The notes beneath the pieces are model-generated. The model did not search any database, had not been told where the DNA came from, and saw only the letters and a program-made list of their open reading frames with translations. This document shows, piece after piece, positions 22,526-32,953 of a DNA stretch of 64,000 nt; the first letter of the stretch is position 1; the number at the start of each line of letters is the position of its first letter. The stretch is taken from the NCBI RefSeq assembly GCF_037325665.1, contig NC_090247.1, positions 24,297,680-24,361,679 on the forward strand, written 5' to 3'. Origin of the DNA: Littorina saxatilis. Its lineage: Eukaryota; Mollusca; Gastropoda; Littorinimorpha; Littorinidae. The position numbers were made by a program, and so were the translations under genes.

Positions 22526-22995
22526 TTGCTATTCACAACACAATGAGTCACGTTCACATAAAATTTGAGCCCGGTCACTTTTATAGTTTCCGAGAAAAGC
22601 CCAACGTTAAGTTGTGTGTTGCCGAACAGAAAAGGCTAGTAATCTCCCTTGTTTTTCTGATAACGTTCGTAAAAGGCTACAGATGTAAATACTTTGATGT
22701 AAAGAATAATCCTACAAAGTTTCAATCACATCCGATGAACTTTGTCAAAGATATAAAATGTCTAATTTTTCCTTTGACGCTGACCTGTGACCTTGAAAAA
22801 GGTCAAAGGTCAACGAAACCATCGTTAAAGTGTAGAGGTCATTGGAGGTCACGACTAAACAAAATATGAGCCCGATCGCTTTGATAGTTTCCGAGAAAAG
22901 TCCAACGTTAAGGTGGTGTCTACGGACGGCCGGACGGCCGGACAGACTAACACTGACCGATTACATAGAGTCACTTTTTGTCAAGTGACTCAAAA
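22526..22995. repeat. GAGTCAC-ended dispersed repeat (nonautonomous element)
   Basis: Left edge near TGAGTCACGTTCACATAAAA, right edge GTCACTTTTTGTCAAGTGAC. The internal phrase GAGCCCG(G/A)TC(A/G)CTTT(T/G)ATAGTTTCCGAGAAAA occurs twice. GGACGGCCGGACGGCCGGAC is a short tandem run. Class not determined. Confidence 0.55.
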
Positions 22996-23460
22996 ACATC
23001 ACAAATCATGCCTTCCATGTCTGACTCTTAGTATTGTGTGTGTGGCAAGGACTGCAAATATTACTCCCTGAAGCAAAGACTCTGCCACAGTTAAAGGCTC
23101 CCCTGTCAATAATGACCATCCACAAGGCTCTGCCATTGGTAGTTAGTTAGTTAGTTCATTGTTGCTTTTTGGGTCCAGCGGACCATATAGGCCAAATCAG
23201 GACCCCACAAGTTTAACATTACACATATTTAAATTAAACCAATTTTACTGAACAAAATTAGAGCCATTGGTAGTCAGTCCATATGCTGTCTATAATGACC
23301 ATCCCAGGGGGCTGACCACAAGTGACTGTTATAGACAGGTGGTTGCTGGGGAAAGATGAATTATCACAAATCATGCCTTCCCTGTCTGACTGTCGGTATT
23401 GTGTCTGCAGCTATGAAGGTGAAGATTACCCTTAAGGCAAAGGTTCTGCCACTGTATCAC
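22995..23460 (-). pseudogene. Decayed duplicates of the zinc-finger gene's last exon
   Basis: Two blocks (about 22995-23095 and 23355-23460) repeat the end of the true terminal exon: atcatgccttccctgtctga, a GGTATTGTGTCTGC-type phrase and GCAAAGG(A/T)TCTGCCAC. They correspond to the CGRSFALKGNLLSHRRRH finger region plus stop. Their reading is degraded. A SINE fragment sits between them. Confidence 0.7.
23143..23262 (-). mobile_element. Tail fragment of another SINE
   Basis: Insert beginning TTAGTTAGTTAGTTCATTG with GGGTCCAGCGGACCATATAG, bounded by the 11-bp duplication gccattggtag (23132-23142 and 23263-23273). The (TTAG)n end marks its 3' tail on the minus strand. Confidence 0.75.
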
Positions 23461-23463
23461 AAA

Positions 23464-26400
23464 TCATGCCTTCCCTGTCTGACTGTTGGTATTGTGTCTG
23501 CGGCGATGACTGAGAAGATTGCCCTTTAAAGCAAAGGATCTGCCACAGGTCTGACACTGGTATGGTTTCTCTCCAGTGTGCACTTTGGTATGTCTAGCAA
23601 GAGACGTACCGTTATTGTAACGGGCTGGACATAGCTTGCACTGGTACGGTTTCTCACCTGAAACAGTGAAAGAATAAAGTACATATATATATATATATTT
23701 ATGACCTCCTTTGCTCATGACATAATTCGTCCGCATTCTGGCGTCAATCTAATATATTTAGCCTATAGTATCTATATCACTCTCTAAACAGAAGTGAACA
23801 TTATTTGAACACATTCCTGTAACAAGTTTTGAATACTGTGTGATATTGTACATAGCTTTACTGGCAACATTAGCACATTCCAAGGGATGCATGCTGGGAA
23901 TTTTCCTGTTTCTAAAACTCACCCAACTCTGACATGGATTACAGGATAATTTTTGTGCATACCTGGTCTTGTGCTTGCTTTTACACACAAAGAGGAATAA
24001 GGCACTAGCAGGCCTGCACATAAGTTGAACTGGGAGATCAGTAAAATCTCCACGCTTATCCCACTAGGTACCGGCACGGTTGGCCTAGTGGTAAGGCGTC
24101 TGCCCCGTGATCGGGAGGTCGTGGGTTCGAACCCCGGCCGGGTCATACCTAAGACTTTAAAATTGGCAATCTAGTGGCTGCTCCGCCTGGCGTCTGGCAT
24201 TATGGGGTTAGTGCTAGGACTGGTTGGTCCGGTGTCAGAATAATGTGACTGGGTGAGACATGAAGCCTGTGCTGCGACTTCTGTCTTGTGTGTGGCGCAC
24301 GTTAAATGTCAAAGCAGCACCGCCCTGATATGGCCCTTAATTCGTGGTCGGCTGGGCGTTTAAGCAAACAAACAAACAAACATAAAAATCCCACTAGGTG
24401 CGACTGGAATTCAAACCCCCCAACCTTCCACTTGGAAGGCCCACACCCTCACCACTGAAATTTTAACTTCGTGTTCGTCTACTAGGGTCTTTTGGAAGAG
24501 TCTGCACAAAGATGATTGGCAAATCAATCTTTCGCCAAATCCAGGGTCGAAATCCCCACTACAGGTAATAAACTAATATATATATTGACATACTGGTTTT
24601 AAAGGAAGCACGCTGCACACTCAATTATCTATATCTATGTACGACTTGTGTGTGTCCGTGTGTCAGTTCCCGATGCACGGCCAAAGTTCTCGATGGATCT
24701 GCTTCAAATTTGGTGGTCATATTCAGGTACACCCTGTACACAATCTGGTCGATGAAAATTTTCAACACGTGCTCTCAGCGCGCAGCGCTGAACTGATTTT
24801 GGTTTTTCTGTTCATCTTCCCAGATCCATTCCCAGTAACTTTTCCTTATCTTCTCCACTGTTTTGCGTTTATCTCCCTTCCTTCGTGTGGCGTCAATCCA
24901 TATTCCCGTTACTATTTTTAGAAGGTCACTGTCCACAACGCTCAATCCATATTCCCGTTACTATTTCTAGAAGTTTTCCTTCGTGTGGCGTCAATCGCGT
25001 ACGGTGTGCCACTCACCCGGCAAAGCCGGCGTACGGTGCGCCACTCACCCGGCAAAGCCGGGTATTCGGCTCTACTTCTTCCCGGTGAAGCCGGCTACCC
25101 GGCGAAGCGGGTATTTATCTAGTAATTTATATATGGGTCATTCTCAGAAATGGTGGTCCAAAGTGTTACATACTGTCATACAAAGTAAAAAATAAAGTGT
25201 GAAGAAATACAAAATAATTGTTTTTACTATGAAGTCTATTGTTTGCTATACATAATAATGCAAAAATTAGACAAAAAGAGTAATTGGTTGCTGAATAAGA
25301 GACGTTTTAAAGTGTTGTATTTACGTGATGAATGTTGTAACATGGAAACCAAATTCCAACTTTAAACCACCTAAGCCTTCAATCCTTTGTGCATTTTTTA
25401 TCAGTTCTGCAGTATTTTTGTGCTCTACCCAACACATTCTAGTTATGAAAGGTAAGGACTTCAACTAATATTGGTAAAAAAATGACATTTGGAACTGACT
25501 AAGGTGAATGTCGCAACACAGAAACGAAATGCTTGAACCACTTTCGGTTCCTGTGCGACAGACATGAATCTGCACTGTTTGGCCTTTCCTGCCGGCAAAA
25601 CCCGTCTGACCCAAAATAACTACACAAAACACAATTCGTCAGAGTTTGCTGTATTTGTTGAAAGTTCCTGTTGCGTTCAGATTACCCATTTTAAGTACTT
25701 GATGAATGTCGAACATCGACAATCAGAGGTTACGAAAACTTCTTGGCTGCTTTGTTCCGCTAAACTTCGCGCTTTGAGAGACTGTTTGCACTCGATATCC
25801 TTCCGACACTACATTGTCGCCATCCGCGGTGTGTAAGTTTGTGACAAAGCTTTGCAGGCTCGACAATTAAGTAAAAACTATCTTCAGTCGTAACGTAGGT
25901 CGGGAAACGACGCCATGAGTTTCAGCAAATGATATGATTCTGGTGTTTTCTGTGAATATTTGGCTGTGATTCAAAGGACTATTTTCTTGTTCGAACTTCC
26001 TGTGCGCCAAAGAGCTAAAAATAGCCGTGATGTGGCAAAGTCATGGAGCACATTGCTGTCCGCGCGTCAAGTTTGGATACGATGCATTACGACATTCAGA
26101 ATTTTTTGTTCGAAGCCCGTAACTTCAAATTCAGCGTGAGTTTTTGCAAAGATGTGTTGCTACGTCCAAGACTGAACTCCTGACTGTCGATAGCAGTAAT
26201 TTGTTGGTGTTTGCATGTTTGCATTTAGCCATGAAACTGAACATATTGTTGATCACGAAAGTCGTGTAACGCTTCGGCGATCCGGAAACGGCCGAACTTC
26301 GCAATTGAAAAGCACACAAAAACAACACCAATGTATAGAAACCATTTTTATTGACATACAACAATGCTTTAATGTCTCAGGAATAGATTGAGATGAAAAA

Positions 26401-29400
26401 AGTCGTGGTAGAAATAATTTTAATTTACTTTTTCATGATTTCAAATGTGTCACCCCTACTCACTCTCACTGGACCACCATTTCTGAGAATGACCCATATA
26501 TCCTCAAGCATGATCAAAAGGCGACAGAACAAAAAGGCACAAGCTCTCACCAGTGTGGACTCTCATGTGTAGTTTTAGGTGTGACGGCTGGAAGAAACGT
26601 TTGGCACACATCTCGCAGACATATCTCCGTCCTGAGTGAGTACGCGTATGCCTTCCCAAGCTGGTTAGCGACTTGTAAGACTTGTCGCACTGCTTGCATG
26701 CGTAAGGTTTGAGCGTACTGTGAGTCAGCAAATGGTCTTTGAAATTCATACCACGGGAAGTAGCGTAGCCACAGACGTTGCACAGGTGGTGTTTTTCTCC
26801 TGTATGAACAGCGAAGTGTTCTCTGTAGTTCTTCATGGACGCCAGAGTAGCGGCACAGACGGTGCAGGTGAAGGGGGGTTGTTCATCTACGGTACAAACA
26901 TGATCAGACACAGAAAAGGCCACGGGAAGTTTCTTCTTGCAGACAGGGCACTGCGCAGTGGGGAAGGGGTGAGAGCGAAGGTGACACATCATCAGCCTGA
27001 AGGATTTGAAAGGCGAGTCACAGAGGAAGCACTTGAACATAAGTGGTACAGTTTCCTCCCTCCTCTGTTCGTCGTGTTTGTCTTCTCCTCGAGGCGTGAC
27101 TTTACGTACACTCTTGGGCTGGTTGGACAATGTTGAACGCAGGGGAAATGTGCTATGGTCATCCATGCACTTCATGCCCGTCATGTGTTTGTCTGTTTGC
27201 TGAAATGTGTCTTTCCTTCCGCTCTCACTGACACTGACTGAAGTCTCAGAGCGGCCTGAAAAAGCCGAAGACACAGGAGCTTCACTTTGAACATTGGTGT
27301 ATTCCACTCCCCTTGACACAACACTGGCTGCACAAAATGGCCCTGGAACATTGTGGGTGAGTTGTGTGGGAAATGGAGCTGGGGCATGGATGTTGTGCTT
27401 TGTTCCACACAGCACTTTCTCCCTCACATCAGTCCTCCCCTCTTCAACACATTGCAGCTTTGTCACGTCAACAGCAGCATCTGTCACAGGTCTGACAGGT
27501 GAGTCCTGCCTGGAAGCCACTGGCACCTGATCACTGACTGCAAGTGACGATAGCTGTTGTCTGGTGATTGTGGACAAGAATAGCTGTTCACTGGATATTG
27601 CGGGCGAGGATAGCTGCTGATTGTTAATTGCGGGCACAGAGAGCTGTTCACTAGTATCAAACCAAGGCCTCTCTGTCTTCACACTGGACACAGGTAGCTG
27701 TCTACTAGAACTCACTGGACCAGAACTTCCAGATTCAAGGTCACTGGATTGTAGCGCAGCTTCTAATCTCAAACAAGCAGCACCAAGTTTGAAGAATAAC
27801 GGAGAACCAGACGGAAGCTCTGAGCGGGGAGATCCATTCGCTGTTGAAACAGATGCAGGAAACATGAACCCATTGGCTGTGGAAACGGGTGCAACTTGCG
27901 GTCTGCTGCCATCTTCTGTCCAACCCAGTCCCAATGTTTTCTGGTGCCTGTAATCAACAGTTGGTTGGCACCTTCCCAGCTGGCTCAAGTCGGCGGCCTC
28001 AGCACGCCCAGTTCTAGGTGATAGGTTGCTGGTACAAGGAAGCCTGTCACTTTCTCTATCACTCATGTCAAGCTCCACACCTCCAGTGTCACACACTTCA
28101 TCGCAGTCATCGCACGTTGTGTCCGATCTTTCACAGTGTTCATCCACTTCAACACTTTCCATCTCAGGCAGTTCGTTGCTTTCATCAGCAACTGTTGCAT
28201 GATTTTCGTTGCTGTCACGACACGCTGCTTCACACATCTCTTTAACTGTGACGGATGAAAGAGAGGTTGAAAGCAGTGAAGTCACGCGCTGATTTGAACG
28301 ATGGGTTGGCAGGCGGGAGGAGGATGGCTGTTGGGGGGATCCCTGTTGAGAATGTTCGTCTTTAGCAGCAATGTGGAAGCATTTGGAACAGTAGACTAAG
28401 AGGCTCAGTGGGAAGTCACAAGCAGCACAAACATCACTTCTCAGTGATTTTTCATAACTGCAAAAAGATAAATTAACCATTAAATGCGCACAAATAATGT
28501 AGACACACAGACACAAGTCGTTGAAATATTAGCCTGTAATATCACATGTCGTTGAAATATTAGCCTGTGATGTCATATGTTGTTGAAATATTAGCCTGTA
28601 ATGTCACATGTTGTTGAACTATTACTTGTAAAGTCACATGTCGTTGAAATATTAGCCTGTAGTGTCACATGTCGTTGAACTATTAGCCCGTAATTTGTTT
28701 TTGTTTGTTTGTTTGCTTAACGCCCAGCCGATTAGCCCGAAATGTCACATGTCGTCGAACTATTAGCCTGTAATGTCACATGTCGTTGAACTATTATTAG
28801 CCTGTAATGTCGTTGAAATGAAAGCCTGTAGTGTCACATTTCTGGCTAACCCAAATACTGACTTTGCATGTAGTCATTGATCCAAACGACAAAAATGAAC
28901 TAACCATTTGAGGAGACAAGTTGCAAGCTGAGCGTTGTTCCAGTCGTGGTTCTCTCTGATGATCTGCCACGTGTGGAATGTGTCGCTGGAGGCGCAGAAA
29001 GAGATGCACGTGTCGGACTCTCTGTGCACGCTGTCAGCCTCCTCTGGTTCCTCCTGTCTCCTCCTCCCTGTCTGGCTCATACACTGCACAGTGAAAGGTG
29101 ACACATGTTGGAAGGTCAGTAACCAAGATACAGTGGAATCCCCCTTCTAAGACTCTCCAATCTAAGACTCCCTCCCAATATGTGACCCTCCACCACGGAA
29201 TGAGTCGCATGTCTCCTTTGCATGATTTTCATATTTTTACATTTTTCTAAAGAGTTTTTTATGCTCTATCCAGTGGTGATAACCGTTTTAGAAAGAGCAA
29301 AAACTGTTTGAGTTATAAGCCTGTGACTAAGGTGACCCTCACACTGTTACCGGACTTATATTAAGCCTAGCGCAGAACCGCGTGAGGTGACATGCGACTC

Positions 29401-30771
29401 ATTTCGTGGTGGAGGATCACATATACAGTGGAATCCCCCTTCTAAGACCCTTCAATCTAAGACTCCCTCCCTTACATACCCTGTTTTCTACGATTTTTCA
29501 TTCCTGACGTCTGTAGGTTTCCTCAAATTTTATCCGCAAGGATAACTTTTTCAAAAAAATATCGACCAGTACGTCTGACTGGAAGCTGAATTTATTTGCA
29601 GTATTTTCCAGATTTAATCATTTATATTTTAAATACATGTTTATCTCTTTTTTAAGAGCCTATTTTCTCAAATTTTAGAGGTCCTAAAAGATGGGTTGTA
29701 ATGTAGTCCTTAAACCAATTTCGTTTGTACGGGGCCAACATGCTGGAGTCGTCCCAATTTTTCTAAAGGGGGGGGGGGGGGGGGGGGGGGGAACCATTTC
29801 AGTATCGCTGACATCCAGAAATTACAAAAAGAGAACAAAAATAGCGATTTAAGTGCTATGAAGGATTATAAAAACAAAATAAAACAAAGTGGAAAAACCA
29901 GTAATTCCCCTTTCAAGCCAATCAAGGCCCCATGATTTAAGACATAGCTCTTCCCTTTGCAGACCCTGTTTTTATCACATGGTCTGGTCATAACTCTTCT
30001 TACATTTCAAATGAGACACGATTGCTTCATTAACACAGGGTTTCATTTACTAGTGCGCCCTGCGCCATTGGCGCATTAAATCTGAAAATGTCCCATCAAT
30101 ATTCCCTTCAGTGCGTCTAAGGGCGCATTGAGATTACGTACCACTGAGCCACCAAATGTACACTTTACATCGGATTACACACACACACACACAGATAACA
30201 CGATATAGCGGCTAATTCTCAGATGGCACCATTTTGCATCTTTGGTCAAAAACACGTACAGGCCTCGTTTGTGCGCCTTGCCTTCGACTGTCCCATCGGA
30301 AATTGGTTGAGGGGGACAAATGTCCCATTGCCTTTTTCTCCCAGGCTAAACCCTGTTGACCAAACTCTTCTTACATCCCACATTTCCAATAAGCCGAGTT
30401 CGATTATGCCTCTCACCTGCACATTATCCTGTGTTGGCAGCAGGCACATTTCTATTTCCCTAACGAGTTTGGCACAGAACGCTATTTTGTCAGCGTAACT
30501 AAAACAGAACGGCAGGATAGCACGAAGAGCAATCAGGTGTTTGCCTTGGCTGTTTGTGCACACAGAGTTCTTGGTATGTTTCAAAGTGGCCAACATGTTG
30601 TCTTTTCGCACAGGAAAAGGAGCAGGACTGTTGTCACAGAGTGTCTGATAGAAGTCTTTGAAAGATACCCAGGCGTTGTCGTCTCTCCTGACGATGTACA
30701 GGTGACGCAGGGAGGGGATGTTTCTCAGAGACTCCATCAGGGCTGGTAGGGCTGCAGCCAGTGCAGGGCAA
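23464..30771 (-). CDS. C2H2 zinc-finger protein (4 coding exons)
   Basis: Minus-strand exons 30771-30417, 29083-28905, 28457-26551 and 23657-23464. Phases join (2/0, 0/2, 2/1, 1/stop), and the first in-frame ATG at 30737 gives 866 aa. The N-terminal ~165 residues are an unrecognised helical region (HLYIVRRDDNAWVSFKDFYQ). A paired-cysteine knot follows (VCAACDFPLSLLVYCSKCFH), then about 350 Ser/Thr/acidic-rich residues, then C2H2 fingers: FKCFLC..H..H, a degenerate CPVC, FTCTVC, HLCNVC, YACKQC, YVCEMC and two in the last exon (YQCKLC, YQCQTC), joined by an HTGEKPY linker across the intron. Probably a nuclear DNA-binding regulator. No ortholog is named. The 5' end is uncertain: see 31149-31256. 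Confidence 0.85.
23880..24455 (-). mobile_element. Old SINE1 copy split by SINE2
   Basis: 23880-24057 and 24400-24455 are the body and head of a diverged SINE1-like element (GGTCTTGTGCTTGCTTTTAC, AGGCACTAGCAGG(T/C)CTGC). It is interrupted by SINE2 at 24070-24387. Confidence 0.75.
24070..24387 (+). mobile_element. SINE2, full length, nested in SINE1
   Basis: Head CCGGCACGGTTGGCCTAGTG, B box GGGTTCGAACCCC, tail GGCTGGGCGTTTAAGC(AAAC)n. The perfect 12-bp duplication atcccactaggt is at 24058-24069 and 24388-24399. Confidence 0.93.
24628..25122 (+). mobile_element. Helitron-like nonautonomous element
   Basis: The 5' end reads TCTATATCTATGTACGACTT after an A. The 3' end has the hairpin TACCCG-GCGAAG-CGGGTA followed by TTTATCTAG, then T. 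A 5'-TC, a subterminal hairpin and 3'-CTAG inserted between A and T are Helitron hallmarks. Several CCCGGCAAAGCCGG palindromes precede it. No Rep/helicase ORF. Exact 5' base inferred. Confidence 0.6.
25129..26503. mobile_element. 1.37-kb TIR DNA element, nonautonomous
   Basis: Left end GGGTCATTCTCAGAAATGGT (from 25135) and right end ACCATTTCTGAGAATGACCC (to 26496) are perfect inverses over at least 25 bp (GGTCC also matches). Both are flanked by ATATAT. The interior has no transposase-like ORF. Superfamily not assigned. It lies in the last intron of the zinc-finger gene, about 50 bp from the exon. Confidence 0.8.
26551..28457 (-). CDS. Zinc-finger gene, large exon
   Basis: 1907 nt, acceptor tttttgcag, donor CACTG/gtgaga. 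It carries the cysteine knot, the long disordered region and five good fingers. The disordered part has tandem-like S-S-P-A-I and S-S-Q-L motifs around 27540-27660, i.e. repeated Q-L-S-(S/V)-P-A-I segments. Readthrough of the donor would add SLCLFVLSPFDHA-stop. Confidence 0.88.
28512..28835. repeat. ~31-bp minisatellite, ~9 copies
   Basis: Unit cacatgtcgttgaaatatta + gcctgtaatgt, diverged. Interrupted by the 37-bp SINE2 tail at 28694-28730. Intronic in the zinc-finger gene. Confidence 0.9.
28694..28730 (-). mobile_element. 37-bp tail-only SINE2 insertion
   Basis: The insert ends GCTTAACGCCCAGCCG, the SINE2 3' end in reverse, and starts with (TTTG)n. It is flanked by attagcccg(t/a)aa, 28682-28693 and 28731-28742 (one mismatch). 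Confidence 0.82.
28905..29083 (-). CDS. Zinc-finger gene, exon 2
   Basis: 179 nt, acceptor actgtgcag, donor AAATG/gttagt. It encodes CMSQTGRRRQEEPEEADSVH and WQIIRENHDWNNAQLATCLL, mostly helical and acidic. It joins the next exon as LLK-C-YEKSLRS. Confidence 0.78.
29181..29421. mobile_element. MITE with ~33-bp TIRs (TGTGACCCTCCACCACG)
   Basis: The left terminus TGTGACCCTCCACCACGGAA pairs with the right terminus TTTCGTGGTGGAGGATCACA. It sits between two partial copies of the CAGTGGAATCCCCC MITE start (29131-29176, 29426-29471), which suggests insertion plus target-region duplication. Confidence 0.75.
29426..30200. other. Repeat-rich intron of the zinc-finger gene
   Basis: Old CAGTGGAATCCCCC-type MITE remnant at 29426-29710, a pure G tract at 29769-29790, and the left part of a possible CAGGGTTT...AAACCCTG element (about 30040-30356) that runs up to the N-terminal exon. 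No gene. Confidence 0.45.
30417..30771 (-). CDS. Zinc-finger gene, N-terminal exon
   Basis: 355 nt, acceptor ttgtccag, donor GTGCAG/gtgaga. It is open throughout: LPALMESLRNIPSLRHLYIV ... LIALRAILPFCFSYADKIAF. Met at 30737 is a possible start, but the frame is open to the acceptor, so residues may be contributed by an upstream exon. Confidence 0.75.
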
Positions 30772-30837
30772 CTGGACAAAAAGAGTCGTTCACCATTCAG
30801 TGTATTGAAAGTTTAGTTGGTATGACTCGTAATGTTT

Positions 30838-30840
<3 letters not shown>

Positions 30841-30868
<28 letters not shown>

Positions 30869-30932
30869 GTGTGCGTCTTTGTGTGTCTTTGTTTGTGTGT
30901 GCATCTGTGTGTGTGTGTGTGTGTGTGTGTGT
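30841..30932. repeat. (TG)n microsatellite
   Basis: Interrupted TG tract next to the zinc-finger N-terminal exon acceptor. Confidence 0.93.
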
Positions 30933-31148
30933 AAGTTTAACGATTCCGCATGGAAAGAGGCTGCCGGGATAACAAAAAGTATGCAGCATCCAATGACGGA
31001 AAACTGCAGCCTGAGAATAACACTGTATTGCCAAAATCAGATTTCCACAAGACTGATCTTTAATCAGATTTCCACAAGACTGATCTTTGTTCAAAAGTAA
31101 ATTCATTCACAGTCATAGTACACAAACTTTACAGTCCAACAGACATAC

Positions 31149-31256
31149 CTTCAGTGAACAGCACTCTTATCACCATAAGCTTTCAGTGCAACTTTTTGAT
31201 GAAGAATCTCCACAAGAGTGCCTTTAGAAACATTCCAATGCCTTCTGGCACTTGGG
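31149..31256 (-). pseudogene. Candidate upstream exon of the zinc-finger gene with in-frame TGA
   Basis: Between acceptor-like tttaggctag and donor GAAG/gtatgt. The phase (2) is exactly what the exon at 30771 needs. It encodes SARRHWNVSKGTLVEILHQK and VALKAYGDKSAVH, then TGA, then AG/T. A CGA-to-TGA change at the last full codon would explain it; alternatively this is 5' UTR and translation starts at 30737. Host gene; unproven. Confidence 0.4.
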
Positions 31257-32953
31257 CTAGCCTAAACAAGCCCCTGCCCCTATAATAGAGCACTGCTGCC
31301 ATGGAAACCAGAGATTTTGGTCTCTATCTTTGTGATGGACACTGGTCATGCAATGGGTCAATCTCCAGAACTGGGTAGCAGGGGAATTTATGTTTTATGT
31401 ATGATCTATGAATATATATTCCACGGATGCATTTTTTTCTAACAATATACTACAGGATAGAAGTTGATTTTATCACACAAAAAAGCTGTTTCTTAGTGTT
31501 TTCCTGGACTGCTGAGACAGAAGATAAGGAATACTTGCAGTTGCATAGATTACAGCTGCTGATGTCGCTGTTACCCCCCCCCCCCCCTACACACACACTC
31601 TGTACCTCCCCCCAGGGCTCCCCCCTACTGGCACTCGCTCTCCCCCCCCCCCTCCAACAGTTCAGCGACAACCTCCCCACACCCTCGGCATCCTGACTGG
31701 AGTAAGACACAGGACAAATAAAACAAGAAAAATGTTCATTCAAAATGAACAGCGTCGATGCAATGTCCACCAAAGATTTATTTTTGGAAGTGTTAAAGGT
31801 TAGGGTCAAAAGTTAATGAATTGCATGTTGTGCTGGATATATAAATTGTTTATTTCAGTCAATGCTTGCTATGAATTGATCAAACAGCCACAAGAAAAAA
31901 ACACTTTATAATTAAAAAATAGAGCTTGTTTGAAACAGGTAGAAAGGATGAGTTGATATTGCAATATCTGTACGTGGGAATGTGGTGAAAAAGAGTGCTA
32001 AAAGTAGTAAGTCAGTCTGAGATCCATTTCAAATATTTATTGCAGAAAAACAAAATACAAATTTAAAAAAAAAACACAGAACCATTACCAGGTGTCATAG
32101 GAATGTTTGAAAACAATAGTTTTAATTTTACACTGTAAATACAGGAATCAGAATTAAACACCTCAAATTGGCACATGAATAATGAATCACCTGGAATTGC
32201 AACAGGGAGATACTGAAGTAATTGGAAACAAACATCTGAAATTGACAGAGAAACAATTGAAAATATAGTACCAGTTGACATGAGCGTACAATATTTTAAT
32301 GGAAGTGCATTTTTAGCACGAAGCATCCGCAGGAGGATGCACTAACAATTACATAGTGCCACAAAATTTGTACGGACATTTCACAACCGTGCATTATTAG
32401 CACAGAACACATACATGGGGGCGCACAAAACATTATTGTGACAATAATTTACACGAAACATTTCACATAAGTACATTTTTCAGCATGGTGCATCTACAGG
32501 AGGGTGCTCCAACAATGATGCATAGTGCCAACATTTTGCGCAAACTTTTCACAACAGTGCATTATTACCACAAAGCGCATACAGCGATTACATAGTGGCA
32601 AGTTGCACTAAACATTTGAACAAAATGCATTTTGTTCAAATGGTAACAGCACAGCACCAAGTTTTGCATAAGTGCACAACAGCACTGACCATTTCACAAA
32701 AGTGCATAACAGCTGTGACAATTTTACAAAAGTGCATTGACCATTTCAGGCAGATGGCTAACATGCAGATTTCGCTTTCGTCTGTCTTTCTTTGAAAAGT
32801 AGGCATGTTCAAGATCGATGAAGTCATGAGCAATTGGGTTAGATGACAGAAAAGATTCAAAAACGTCAGATTCAGTGTTTTGGCTACTGTTGAACAGGAA
32901 CATTCTCTCCTGTTCAACAAAACAGTCAGACACAGATTTAAGCTGATGTGGGT
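31257..32953. other. No gene seen; imperfect repeats
   Basis: Poly-C tracts at 31576-31587 and 31642-31652. From about 32330 to 32760 an imperfect ~60-bp repeat on the theme catttcacaaaagtgcataa recurs. No supported coding exon. Confidence 0.45.

Noticed and set aside
24070-24145. tRNA-like sequence (CCGGCACGGTTGGCCTAGTG)
   Set aside because: Head of SINE2, bounded by a target duplication; several copies present.
30030-30360. CAGGGTTT...AAACCCTG hAT-like element
   Set aside because: Termini match over only about 8 bp and no target duplication was found; mentioned only as a possibility.
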